Positions 29,594 through 38,292 of a stretch of 64,000 nt of DNA are shown one piece after another. Within the stretch, counting starts at the first letter, position 1. The number at the start of each line of letters is the position of its first letter. Source of the DNA: JAQBVV01 sp965249205 (lineage in GTDB: Bacteria > Acidobacteriota > Vicinamibacteria > Vicinamibacterales > UBA2999); assembly GCA_965249205.1 (NCBI GenBank), contig CBDFLL010000006.1, forward strand, positions 1,674,001-1,738,000, written 5' to 3'. The position numbers and the translations under genes were made by a program. The notes under the pieces were generated by a model. The model did not search any database, was not told the origin of the DNA, and was given only the letters and a program-made list of their open reading frames with translations.

Positions 29594-30637
29594 CGTGCTT
29601 ATCCGGTTGTTTCAGCAAGCCACCACCGGTAGTGTATCGGCGTGGCGCGCCCGTCGTTTCCGAAGAATCTCCGGGAGTTTCAGCGGCAATTTGCGACCGC
29701 CGAGGCCTGTCAGGACTACTTGGCGGCGTGCCGCTGGCCGGACGGCTTTGTGTGTCCCCGGTGCCGGCACGCGCGCGGCTATCGCCTGACCACACACCGG
29801 CGCTGGCAATGTGCGGCGTGCCGGTATCAGGTGTCGCTGACCGCCGGGACGATTCTCCACAACACGAAGACGCCGCTCCTGGTGTGGTTCTGGGCGGCCT
29901 ATTTGACGGTTACCGACAAGCGGGGCCTCTCGGCGCTCCTGCTGCAGCGGCAGTTGGGCCTGCGGCGGTACGAAACGGCGTGGCTGCTGTTGCACAAGCT
30001 GCGGCGCGCGATGGTGAACGCGGGGCGGGAGCCCTTGTACGGCGACGTGGAGATCGATGACACCTGGGTGGGCGCGCCCCAGGCCGGCCTGCGCGGCAGT
30101 CGCCAACTCAAGGGGCGGAAAGCCGCGCTGGTGCTGGTGGCGGTGGAACGACGCGGGGATCGGTCGGGTCGGGTCCGCATGTCCGTGATCCCGAACTTCA
30201 AACAATCGACGATGCTCGCGTTCGTCACTCACCACATTGCGCCGGGGGCGACGGTCTACACCGACGGGCTGAAAAGTTTCGATGGGCTCCAGGCCGCTGA
30301 CGTGAGACACGTCGCCCGCCCGCAACCGATCCGGAGCGCCCTGCACAGGGGGGTGCCCTCCGTCGTGCCTTTGGCCGACCGCGTCATCGGCAATTGCCAA
30401 CAGTGGTTGATTGGCACGCACCACGGCGTCAGCAAGGCGCAACTACAGGTCTACCTCGATGAGTTCGTGTTTCGGCACAATCGGCGGCGGCACCCGATGG
30501 CCGCCTTTCAGACCCTGCTGGGCCTGGGGACCGGACGGACGCCCACGCCCGCCCGACGGATTCGCGGCGCGCAGGACGTGCGCCCCCCAGGCTGATCGCA
30601 AGATATAGGGGTTAGCTGAAACAACCGGATAAGCACG
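29594..30637 (+). mobile_element. IS1595-type element, copy 3
   Basis: 1044 bases with a perfect 8-base target duplication CAGCGTCT at 29586-29593 and 30638-30645, so this is a simple, probably recent insertion between the hydratase gene and the end of a DUF6152 gene. Confidence 0.95.
29642..30595 (+). CDS. IS1595 family transposase, copy 3
   Basis: Same 317-residue transposase as copies 2 and 4, intact. Confidence 0.95.
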   Translation: MARPSFPKNLREFQRQFATAEACQDYLAACRWPDGFVCPRCRHARGYRLTTHRRWQCAACRYQVSLTAGTILHNTKTPLLVWFWAAYLTVTDKRGLSALLLQRQLGLRRYETAWLLLHKLRRAMVNAGREPLYGDVEIDDTWVGAPQAGLRGSRQLKGRKAALVLVAVERRGDRSGRVRMSVIPNFKQSTMLAFVTHHIAPGATVYTDGLKSFDGLQAADVRHVARPQPIRSALHRGVPSVVPLADRVIGNCQQWLIGTHHGVSKAQLQVYLDEFVFRHNRRRHPMAAFQTLLGLGTGRTPTPARRIRGAQDVRPPG

Positions 30638-30643
30638 CAGCGT

Positions 30644-31042
30644 CTAGAGATCGTCGGGGACGGCAGCCCGTCCGCCGTCCCAGTCTTTCACCGTTCCATC
30701 TGCCGCCTTCAGGAACCCGAGCAGACAGCCGTTCGAGCCGTCTCTGAGGGGATGGCATCGGACCGTGATGTTGTCACCGGGCTTGATGTACTCACGGTCG
30801 ACGCCGAGCCGTTCAAGCCCTCCCCGACCGGTCGCCTCGAGCGCCCAGACCTGGGACTCACCACCCGCGGGGTCGGCGACTTCCATGTAAACCCAGGAAT
30901 GGGGCACAACGAAGTGGACCTCCGTGACGACCCCCTGAATATCCCTGAAGGTGTCGTCGTAGTTGCCGTGGGAATGGTGCGCCCATGTTGGCAACGCAAA
31001 GGCCACCGCACATATCACCGCCAGGCTCAATTTGACCCGCAT
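30644..31042 (-). CDS. DUF6152 family secreted protein
   Basis: 132 residues from MRVKLSLAV at 31042, picked because GAGGAGG lies 5-11 bases upstream. A signal peptide (LAVICAVAFALPTWA) precedes HHSHGNYD, the mark of DUF6152. The rest follows the family pattern: IQGVVTEVHFVVPHSWVYMEV, VWALEATGRGGLERLG, IKPGDNITVRCHPLRDGSNGCLLGFL. Function unknown; probably a small periplasmic beta protein, with His residues that could bind a metal. IS1595 copy 3 lies directly against its stop codon: the 8-base duplication includes the TAG. Confidence 0.88.
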   Translation of the reverse strand: MRVKLSLAVICAVAFALPTWAHHSHGNYDDTFRDIQGVVTEVHFVVPHSWVYMEVADPAGGESQVWALEATGRGGLERLGVDREYIKPGDNITVRCHPLRDGSNGCLLGFLKAADGTVKDWDGGRAAVPDDL

Positions 31043-31213
31043 ACATCCTCCTCGTACCAGTCTGAAACAGGAACGCATCATAGCAAAACTCTCACGATTT
31101 GGCCGGCCCGAGCAGATTCTTTCTCAGCCGCGCCCTCTAGCGGCCCGAATCCCTCTATAATCCGCCCGTAAGGGATTTCGGTCGACGGGATTCGAAGCAT
31201 GGGAGGACAGATC

Positions 31214-32020
31214 ATGCGCGTGATATCGCTCGTGTCGGCGGCCTTCGTCCTGCTGGTGTCGGGGCCGACATTCGCCCAGGAATGGATCGAGTACGCCAGC
31301 CAGGAAGATTTTTTCACCGTCAATTTCCCGGGTGAACCCACGGTGCGGGACATCACCTACCCGACAGAGTACCGCGTCACGTTGCCGGCGCGTGTCCACA
31401 GCGTCGAAAACGGTCAGAGTCGCTACTCCGTGACGGTTGTCGACTATACGGACGTCCAGGCAGTGCACGCGAGCCGGCTCGAGGGTTGCCAGGGCGCCTC
31501 CCGCTCGGAGCAGAACCTGTGCGGGAACCCCTGGGTCAACGAACTGCGAGGGTCACTTGACTATGCGGTGTCGGCGTTCCTGAAACGGGACGCCAGGGTG
31601 ACCGACTATTCGTACTACAACGCCGAGCGAATCGAGGGACGTCGACTACAGATCACCAACGCCGATCAATCTCGCACCTTTGCCGCGATCCACATGCATG
31701 AGAACCGTCTCTATATTTTCGAGGGCACCGTGCCTCATGGTGCACCGCCGCCGGGGCTGTTTCAGCAGTCGCTTTCATTCATCGACGCGGAGGGGATCAG
31801 GGTCCGCTACGAGAGCCCCTACTCCAACATGTATCCGCCTCCTGCCCGTGTGCAGTACGGCCAGGAGACCGCCGCGCCGGATCTGGCGGGACTAGATATG
31901 GGTGATACCCGCCACTTCACCGAGGGGCCGTTCGCGGGGCAGACCTGGGGAGTCGATGGTTCGGGCGGGGCGTATCGGGTGGAGGAGGGGCCGGCCACGC
32001 CTCCGCAGGGGACCCCGTAG
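31214..32020 (+). CDS. Secreted protein of unknown function
   Basis: 268 residues from ATG 31214; the earlier ATG at 31199 overlaps the GGAGGAC ribosome site and is rejected. Signal peptide RVISLVSAAFVLLVSGPTFAQ. The mature part opens with EWIEYASQEDFFTVNFPGEPTV, a motif common to secreted proteins that carry a PsbP/DUF-like beta sheet (FxVxxPxxP). Two Cys (CQGASRSEQNLC, about residues 93-104) may form a disulfide. The tail is rich in Pro and Gly. A TATAAT at 31156-31161 could be its -10 box. It is divergent from the DUF6152 gene, 171 bases apart. Confidence 0.7.
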   Translation: MRVISLVSAAFVLLVSGPTFAQEWIEYASQEDFFTVNFPGEPTVRDITYPTEYRVTLPARVHSVENGQSRYSVTVVDYTDVQAVHASRLEGCQGASRSEQNLCGNPWVNELRGSLDYAVSAFLKRDARVTDYSYYNAERIEGRRLQITNADQSRTFAAIHMHENRLYIFEGTVPHGAPPPGLFQQSLSFIDAEGIRVRYESPYSNMYPPPARVQYGQETAAPDLAGLDMGDTRHFTEGPFAGQTWGVDGSGGAYRVEEGPATPPQGTP

Positions 32021-32073
32021 TCTCCCGGCTGCGCGCGCGGGTCGGTGCGGCAGAACCCGTCGTGTCGCGGAAG

Positions 32074-33273
32074 CTAGCTCTCGAGCGCGTGCCCGGATGC
32101 GACCAGGTCGTCGATTTCCGGAGACGTGAATCCGGCTTCGAGTAGTACCTCTCGTGTGTGTTCTCCGAGAAGCGGAGCGCCAGACCTTGCAGGTCCCGAT
32201 CCCGCCGACATTTTTACGGGGCTCCCCAGCGACCTGACTCGTCCGAGGCGGGCATGCGAGACCTCGACGACCATATCGCGAGCGCGAGTCTGCGGATGTT
32301 CAAGCATCTCACCGATCGAGGCGACAGGCCCCGCAGGGACGCCCTCAGCTTCCAGTATGGCCAGCCACTCGTTCGACGTTCGCGTCTCGAAGAGGGGCGT
32401 GAGTGCGTCGATCAGTTCCGCCAGGTGTTCGATTCGACCGGTGTTGGTGGCAAACCGCGAATCCTCGCTGAGCTGCGGGGCGCCAATCGCGCGCACGAGA
32501 CCCATCCACGTCGACTCGTTCGAGGCTCCGACATTCACCCAGCCATCGGACGTGGGAAACGCCTGATACGGCGCGGCGAGAGGATGCGCGGTGCCCATCG
32601 GCCCAGGCGACCGACCCGATGCCAACGCGATAGCGCTCTGCCAGTACGTGTGCGTGATACCAGCCTCTAGAAGCGACGTGTCGACTCGCTGCCCGACGCC
32701 ACTCCGTTCCCGCTCGAAGAGCGCGGACACGACGCCGAAGGCGGCCAGAATCCCCGCGGTAATGTCGGTCACCGGCGCGCCGACTTTGACCGGCGCTCGA
32801 CCGGCTCCCTCCCCGGTGATGCTCATCAGGCCGGAATATCCCTGTGCAATGAGGTCGAAGCCTCCCTGGTTGGCGAACGGCCCTGTGCGACCGAACCCGG
32901 TGATCTGACAGTAGACCAGTCGCGGATTCGCCGCCGACAGCGTGTCCCAGCCGAGTCCGAACCGCTCCATCGTTCCCACGCGAAAGTTTTCGATGACGAC
33001 ATCCGCAGCCATCAGCAGGCGGCCGACAGCCTGTATGCCAGCGGCGGAGCGCAGATCGAGTGCGACTCCGCGCTTCCCCCGGTTGAGCATCATGAACGCC
33101 GCAGATTCACCGTCCAGGTCGGGCGGGACAAACCCCCTCGTGCCATCGCCACCGGGCAGTCTTTCGACTTTGGCGACATCCGCGCCCATGTCGGCGAGCA
33201 TAAGACCGCACACAGGCCCAGCCATGATGTGAGCCAACTCGACCACACGCACCCCGGTCAACGCACCAGCCAT
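32074..33273 (-). CDS. CaiB/BaiF family CoA-transferase
   Basis: 399 residues from ATG 33273 (GGGAG upstream), intact and of normal size for class III CoA-transferases. Signatures: LTGVRVVELAHIMAGPVCGLMLADMGADVAKVE, the ALDLRS segment, ADVVIENFRVGTMERFGLGW, NPRLVYCQITGFGRTGP and VKVGAPVTDITAG, the last with the Asp that forms the acyl-anhydride intermediate. The enzyme moves CoA between organic acids. It follows dctM by 82 bases in the same direction, so it likely activates the acid taken up by the TRAP transporter. Acid identity unknown; formyl-CoA, succinyl-CoA and carnitine types cannot be told apart here. Confidence 0.93.
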   Translation of the reverse strand: MAGALTGVRVVELAHIMAGPVCGLMLADMGADVAKVERLPGGDGTRGFVPPDLDGESAAFMMLNRGKRGVALDLRSAAGIQAVGRLLMAADVVIENFRVGTMERFGLGWDTLSAANPRLVYCQITGFGRTGPFANQGGFDLIAQGYSGLMSITGEGAGRAPVKVGAPVTDITAGILAAFGVVSALFERERSGVGQRVDTSLLEAGITHTYWQSAIALASGRSPGPMGTAHPLAAPYQAFPTSDGWVNVGASNESTWMGLVRAIGAPQLSEDSRFATNTGRIEHLAELIDALTPLFETRTSNEWLAILEAEGVPAGPVASIGEMLEHPQTRARDMVVEVSHARLGRVRSLGSPVKMSAGSGPARSGAPLLGEHTREVLLEAGFTSPEIDDLVASGHALES

Positions 33274-33355
33274 CGCTACTCCCTCACCATCTGTCGTCCG
33301 CCACCGTCCGGGAGGTCCGGAACTCCGCGTCGATCCAAGCACGCTCTTTTCCCAT

Positions 33356-34642
33356 TCACCGGTAGAACAACTCCACCAGCGCCATCGGTACGATCGGGAC
33401 GTAGGTGACCGTCACGAGCATCGTCACGAGTACAGCGACGAAATAGACGTTGGCCTTGCTGACCTTCCAGATGTCGGCCTCTGCCACCGAACACGCGGTC
33501 ACTAGCACCGACGCCACCGGGGGCGTCTGCTGCCCGATGCCGAGATTGAGCGTCACGATCAGTCCAAAGTGTACGGGATCGATGCCGGCGGCCTGTACGA
33601 GCGGCATCACGATGGGCACGACCAGAATGATCGCCGCGGCGGAGTGGAGGAAGAGGCCGATCGCCAGAAAAAAGACGTTCAGCAGAAGCAGGATGGCCCA
33701 CCGGTCGGTCGTGAGTTCGATGATTCCCGACGCGATGGCCTGCGGGACGCGCATCTCCGTGAGGTAGTCGCCGAGCAACGCGGATGCGGCCACCAGGAGC
33801 ATCACCACCGCGGTCTGACGGCCACCGTCAAGCATCGCCGCCTTGAGACGCGACACATCGAGTTCCCTGTAGGCAAAAATACCGATGACGATCGCGGCGA
33901 CAACCGCGAGGCCGGCCCCCTCCGTCGCGGTGACCCAACCCGAGAAGATGCCGCCGAGGATAATCACCGGCAGCAGCAGCGCCCACCCCGCCTCCTTGAG
34001 CGTCAGCCACACCCGCTGTCGCTGAAACGCCTGCTCTCTCGGGAAGTTGTATCGGCGGGCGAGCCCGTAGGCCACGAGTATCATCAGCGCGCCACCGACG
34101 ATGCCCGGAACGACGCCAGCGACAAACAGTTCCACGATCGAGGAGCCCGACATCACGCCATAGAGAATCATCGGGATTGACGGAGGAATGATCACGGCGA
34201 GTGTCGCCGACGATGACGTGACAGCCGCCGCGAATTCTCGCGAATAGCCCTTCTCCTTCATCGCCGGAATCAGAATCGAGCCCAGTGCCGCGACGTCTGC
34301 CACAGCCGATCCGCTGATCTCAGCGAAGAACAGCGACGCGCTGATCGTGACCATCGACAGGCCACCCCGAACGAAGCCCACGAGCGACGACGCGAACGCG
34401 ATGAGCCGCCGACTGATGCCCGACGCATTCATGATCGCCCCGGCAAGAATGAAGAGGGGGATCGCAATCAGCGGGAAGGAAGTCGCGCCGTCGTACATGA
34501 CCAGCGCGGCGTTGGGCAGCGAGCCCACTCCACCCGGCCCCACGACCATTGCCACCACCGCGGACAGTCCCAATGCCACCGCGATCGGTACATTGATCAG
34601 CACCAGCGCCAGAAGCAGGAGCGCGATCGCCAGCACGCTCAT
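33356..34642 (-). CDS. dctM: TRAP transporter large permease (DctM)
   Basis: 428 residues with about 12 membrane helices, the normal size. Family signatures are IAIPLFILAGAIMNASGI, the FFAEISGSAVADVAALGSILIPAMKEKGY segment with its conserved SGSxxADxAAxG and a Tyr, and IPPSIPMILYGV. DctM forms the transport channel for carboxylic acids driven by sodium or protons, together with DctQ and the binding protein DctP. Its ATG overlaps the end of dctQ by four bases (ATGA), so the two are translated together. Confidence 0.96.
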   Translation of the reverse strand: MSVLAIALLLLALVLINVPIAVALGLSAVVAMVVGPGGVGSLPNAALVMYDGATSFPLIAIPLFILAGAIMNASGISRRLIAFASSLVGFVRGGLSMVTISASLFFAEISGSAVADVAALGSILIPAMKEKGYSREFAAAVTSSSATLAVIIPPSIPMILYGVMSGSSIVELFVAGVVPGIVGGALMILVAYGLARRYNFPREQAFQRQRVWLTLKEAGWALLLPVIILGGIFSGWVTATEGAGLAVVAAIVIGIFAYRELDVSRLKAAMLDGGRQTAVVMLLVAASALLGDYLTEMRVPQAIASGIIELTTDRWAILLLLNVFFLAIGLFLHSAAAIILVVPIVMPLVQAAGIDPVHFGLIVTLNLGIGQQTPPVASVLVTACSVAEADIWKVSKANVYFVAVLVTMLVTVTYVPIVPMALVELFYR

Positions 34643-35151
34643 ACGTCTGTCGAACCCTCGTCATGGTCCGCGCTCGTCGCCCCTGACAGCACGTCCGGCA
34701 GTGACAGGAGCTGCGCGGCGATGAAGAGGACAGCCCCAATCGGAATCACCGACTGCGCCAGCGACATCGGCACAGACGGAAGCGACACGAGCGTGGTCCC
34801 GCCGAGTACCGAGAGCACCCACACGCCGGCCCACGCGAGGGCGACGAAGAAGCTCGCCACGCAGACCTCGCCGATGAGCACTGTCGCGAGGCGCAGCTTC
34901 CCGCGCATGCGATCGACGAGCGTCGGCATGCCGATGTGGGAACGGTGCAGGCCAGCGAGCGCGGCACCGTAGTATGTGAGCCAGGCCAGGAGGATGGAGG
35001 CGACCTCGTCGTACCACACCAGTGACGCGCCGGCTTTTCGGAAGCCGACACCCACGACGACCACCAGGGCCAGCGTCGCCATCAGCAGCAGCACAACAAG
35101 CTCGAGGAATGCTCGGAGTCGAGCGCGGGCGGACGTCAAAGCGCTTTTCAT
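34639..35151 (-). CDS. dctQ: TRAP transporter small permease (DctQ)
   Basis: 170 residues from ATG 35151 with four membrane helices, the usual DctQ layout: LELVVLLLMATLALVVVVGVGFRKAG, then WYDEVASILLAWLTYYGAALAG, the loop HRSHIGMPTLVDRM that is diagnostic of the family, and two more helices. The first codons (MKSAL) lie inside an inverted-repeat end (AGCGCTTTTCA) that marks the edge of an inserted block, so the present start may be derived from that block. The usual neighbour dctP is separated by 600 bases of palindromic elements. Confidence 0.93.
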   Translation of the reverse strand: MKSALTSARARLRAFLELVVLLLMATLALVVVVGVGFRKAGASLVWYDEVASILLAWLTYYGAALAGLHRSHIGMPTLVDRMRGKLRLATVLIGEVCVASFFVALAWAGVWVLSVLGGTTLVSLPSVPMSLAQSVIPIGAVLFIAAQLLSLPDVLSGATSADHDEGSTDV

Positions 35152-35783
35152 GGCTGTGTGGCGTTCGAGTCGCGCGGATTTCATGAGCGCGCAGCTCCCG
35201 AATAGCCGCAATCAATTCCCTCCTGCCCGCGGGAGCACCGCGACCCTGCTAGTGGTCTGGTTGCGAATTGGCTTGTGCACCGGGGGCGGTGAGGCGCCCG
35301 TCTGGCCAGGCGCGACGACGGAGCATGCCGGGCGCATGTGACCGAGAAGCAACGCCGCCAGACGGGAGGCATCGGCGGCCGAATGCCTAACGCGTTTTCG
35401 ATCGGATGTGGCACCTCCTAGCCGCCCGAGGAAGTACCACATGCGAGCAATACGTACAAGCCGAAAACGCGCTAGCTGATTCGCAACCAGACCACTAATG
35501 TAGAAGTGAAATCCGCGCGAGCCGCAATGCCGAGAATGGTTACGGCATTCGGCGGGACCGAAGCGTGCAGTGGCGCGTGCAGAAGTCCCATGGCTCGCCC
35601 AGTCAGCACGAGTGGCGCGTCTTGGCTCCGGATCCCGGAGCGCGGCGCCCGGCGGGCCAGGCGCGACGACCGAGAATACTGGTGGTATTTGAGGGAGGAG
35701 CAACGCAGTCCACAGGGATGCCCCGCCCGGGAGGCGGTCCTTCTTTGGCCGAGACACGCCACAAGGGCTATCTGAAAAGCGCT
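35140..35783. repeat. Nested palindromic elements inserted in the TRAP operon
   Basis: Three nested layers are seen. The outer ends are AGCGCTTTTCA (35140-35150) and TGAAAAGCGCT (35773-35783, followed by CTAG). Inside are GCGCGGATTTCA (35172-35183) and TGAAATCCGCGC (35507-35518). Inside that is the 244-base MITE at 35252-35495. Two inverted copies of the dispersed core lie at 35306-35356 and 35661-35706. No coding frame is credible. Long hairpins are possible and could affect expression of dctQM. Confidence 0.75.
35252..35495. mobile_element. MITE with TA duplication (IS630/Tc1-like ends)
   Basis: 244 bases with ends GTGGTCTGGTTGCGAAT as inverted repeats (about 20 of 22 bases match when extended) and TA on both sides (35250-35251, 35496-35497). 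The interior has further inverted pairs (CGCCCGTCTGG with CCAGACGGG; ACGCGTTTTCG with CGAAAACGCG). No coding capacity. TA duplication suggests an IS630-like enzyme moved it, but its ends differ from the IS630 copies in this window. Confidence 0.75.
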
Positions 35784-35806
35784 CTAGCGTCATGGCGGCG
35801 ATCCGA

Positions 35807-36811
35807 TCAGCGGGATCCGGCGGCGGCGGCGCGGGCAAGCAGTTCGGGTCCGCCTGAGACGACCCGCCCGAATTCGTCGTAGAGCGCCGCGCTTGCGTCA
35901 AGGAACGCTCCCCGCTTCGGCGCGTTGACCTCGACGCCACTCGCTCGAATCTGATCGATCAGCTCGGAGTCGAGTCGGTCGGCAGTGTCGTACACGAATG
36001 CCTGTGTCGCGCGTGCCTCGTCTTCGAGAATCATCCGCACGTCGTCGGGAAGCGCGTCCCACATCGTGGGAGATGTGACCACGTAGGCCGGCGTGTAGAC
36101 GTGACTGGTGAGCGAAAGATATTCCTGTACTTCGTGGAGCTTTGACCCCCAGATGTGGGGCAGGGGATTCTCCTGGCCGTCGATGACGCCAGTTTGCAGT
36201 CCGATGAAGACCTCCGAGAACGCCATTGGCGTCGGGTTTGCTCCGAGCGCCTGGAACAGCTTTACGCGCCACACGCCGCTCGGCGTGCGCAGCTTTACTC
36301 CTGCCAGATCGGCTGGTGTTTCGATCGGATGGACGTTATTAGTGACGTGGCGAAATCCGTTTTCCCATACGGAGATGATCCTGTAGCCTGCGGCCTCTGA
36401 CAGCGGCGCCAACTCCGGCCAGACGACGTCGTCTTCGATAGCACGCATATGTGCGCGGTCGCGCACCAGATACGGCATCTCGAAAAGACCGAATTCATCG
36501 ATCTGCGACGACAGGATGCTCGACGGCAGGGCGAAGTCCACCGTTCCGAGCCTGATTTTCTGAAGAAGCAGCTCGTCGCCGCCGAGCTGGCTCGACCCGT
36601 AGTTGACGACTGCCCATCCGTCGGGGAGCCGCTCGTTGGCTCTTCGCGCGAACTCCTCTACCGATAGTGTGAACAGCGACCCGGGCTCTCCGACATGGCC
36701 GAACTTCAGCTCGCGAGGCGTCGTCGCATCCTGTGTGCTACACCCGTACAGCGAGATCGCGACGGCAAACCCGAGTGCCGCAGCGACCCGCGTCGTCATC
36801 ATGTTGTTCAC
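35807..36811 (-). CDS. dctP: TRAP transporter substrate-binding lipoprotein (DctP)
   Basis: 334 residues. The start region MNNMMTTRVAAALGFAVAISLYGCST gives a signal with lipobox LYGC, so the protein is probably lipid-anchored outside the inner membrane. DctP signatures: LKFGHVGEPGS, the LPDGWAVVNYGSSQLGGDELLLQKIRLGTVDFAL segment, MRAIEDDVVWPEL, and GVKLRTP, whose Arg usually binds the carboxylate of the ligand, then GLQTGVIDGQENPLPHIW. The ligand is likely an organic acid. It should be co-transcribed with dctQM, but 655 bases separate it from dctQ. Confidence 0.94.
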   Translation of the reverse strand: MNNMMTTRVAAALGFAVAISLYGCSTQDATTPRELKFGHVGEPGSLFTLSVEEFARRANERLPDGWAVVNYGSSQLGGDELLLQKIRLGTVDFALPSSILSSQIDEFGLFEMPYLVRDRAHMRAIEDDVVWPELAPLSEAAGYRIISVWENGFRHVTNNVHPIETPADLAGVKLRTPSGVWRVKLFQALGANPTPMAFSEVFIGLQTGVIDGQENPLPHIWGSKLHEVQEYLSLTSHVYTPAYVVTSPTMWDALPDDVRMILEDEARATQAFVYDTADRLDSELIDQIRASGVEVNAPKRGAFLDASAALYDEFGRVVSGGPELLARAAAAGSR

Positions 36812-37126
36812 TTCATATCCTCACAGATGGTGGGCGCCCTGACCCGACGTCGATGGCTTCATGCGCTGCGCCCGGCGACGCTGCGAAGAGCAGCAAAGTG
36901 CGCATAGGGTTGAGAGGAAAGCGCAACGCGCAGATTATCATCGTGTATAGCCGTCAGCGAACCGTGCCCGAATGACGCGACACGGGTCGAAAACGCCCGG
37001 CACGCGATTCGGAGAACGTTGGACGAAGCGAATCGTCTGCTGTAGTCTCTCTGAGTTCTCCGTCAACGCGGAAATTATTGTGGAGATGGCTGGGCGATAG
37101 GCACCTCTGGAGGCGAAGAGGCTGGA
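36812..37126. other. Intergenic stretch between dctP and tRNA-His
   Basis: No protein-like frame or clear repeat is seen. It should hold the dctP promoter and the end of the tRNA transcript. A short AT-richer stretch lies at 36930-36950. Confidence 0.45.
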
Positions 37127-37202
37127 TGGGGTGGGTGACGGGTCTCGAACCCGCGACTTCCTGAACCACAATCAGGCGCTCTACCCCTGAGCTACACCCA
37201 CC
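37127..37202 (-). tRNA. tRNA-His (GTG anticodon)
   Basis: On the minus strand the acceptor stem GTGGGTG pairs with CACCCAC, followed by discriminator C and an encoded CCA. The base before position 1 is G, giving the extra G(-1) opposite C73 that marks histidine tRNA. The anticodon arm is CCTGA-TTGTGGT-TCAGG with anticodon GTG, the D arm starts AGCTCAGGGGTAGAGC and the T arm is GGGTTCGAGACCC. All stems are intact. Confidence 0.98.
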
Positions 37203-37289
37203 ACGAGGCAGAAAACGTAAGTGTAGCACCTGACGCGTACGGTCGCGCCCAAGGCGGCGACAGGCGCATCGTGCGTTTTGGAGGCAGTC

Positions 37290-38201
37290 GTGAACGACGT
37301 GACACGGAAGATGGCGATGGCCGTTGGCCTTGCGGCTGTCGCGCTGATTGGGGCCTATCTCGCGGGTCAGACGGCGCCTGCCGCAGGGCAGGGCAGTGAC
37401 CGCGCGGCGTTGCTGGCGAGCGAGCACGACAATCTAGATCTGCAGCAGGTACCCGCGTTCAGAGCCTTCGACAACCTCTACTACGTTGGTGTCGGGTGGG
37501 TGGGGGCATGGCTCGTGACCACTGCCGACGGGTTGATCCTTATTGACGCGCTTGATCGACCGGCGCACACCAATCACCTGTTGGATGGTGTCCGGCGGAT
37601 GGGCTTCGATCCGCGGAACATCAGGTACGTGATCGTCACCCACGCCCATCCGGATCACTACGCTGGGGCCGCGAGGATTCAGCGCGAGTTCGGTGCGCAG
37701 GTCGGCATGAGTGCAGCCGATTGGCTGATTGTCGAGGCGCCGCCGGGTGACGGGAACGGTGCGAGGTGGCCCGGGGCACCGCGCCGCGATCTAGTCCTCC
37801 AGGACGGCGAGAAGCTGACGCTGGGCACGACAACGCTGAGATTCTGGTCCACCCCGGGTCACACGCCCGGCGCAATGTCGGTGGACTTCACCGTGTTCGA
37901 CAACGGACAGCCGCGCCGGGCGTTTCTCTTCGGCGGCGGTGCCGCCATCGACGACGTGCCGGCGGTCGAGCAGTTCCTCGCGAGCATCGAGAAGGTGGAG
38001 CGCCTCCAGGACGGCGTTCAAGTCCGCGTCGTCAGTCACCCATCGATGGATCCGGAGTTCTGGGATCGGAGAGACCGACTCCTGGCGCGGCGGCGGGGTG
38101 ACGCGAACCCGATGGTCGACGGGGAGCTGTTTCGTGCGTGGATTCAAACACTGAAGGCGTCAGCCACACGGTATCTGGATATCGCGGCCGGAGACCGCTG
38201 A
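37290..38201 (+). CDS. Exported metallo-beta-lactamase-fold hydrolase (B3-like)
   Basis: 303 residues from GTG 37290, six bases after GGAGG. An N-terminal hydrophobic segment (MAVGLAAVALIGAYLAG) is a signal or anchor. The metal site is complete: THAHPDHYAGA (HxHxDH), then TPGHTPGAMS with the third His, and VVSHPS near the C-terminus. The pattern WVGAWLVTTADGLILIDAL, the DH pair and the TPGHTPGAMS motif are close to subclass B3 beta-lactamases and relatives. It may be a beta-lactamase, lactonase or other zinc hydrolase in the periplasm. An activity on beta-lactams cannot be claimed from the sequence. Confidence 0.88.
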   Translation: MNDVTRKMAMAVGLAAVALIGAYLAGQTAPAAGQGSDRAALLASEHDNLDLQQVPAFRAFDNLYYVGVGWVGAWLVTTADGLILIDALDRPAHTNHLLDGVRRMGFDPRNIRYVIVTHAHPDHYAGAARIQREFGAQVGMSAADWLIVEAPPGDGNGARWPGAPRRDLVLQDGEKLTLGTTTLRFWSTPGHTPGAMSVDFTVFDNGQPRRAFLFGGGAAIDDVPAVEQFLASIEKVERLQDGVQVRVVSHPSMDPEFWDRRDRLLARRRGDANPMVDGELFRAWIQTLKASATRYLDIAAGDR

Positions 38202-38292
38202 ATCGCCGAATCGGTGACGCGCCGGACTTCGGGTGGACGCGCAGTGGCGCTGGGCCCGGGCACGGTTCGCACACGGTGTATCCTCCTGTGAC

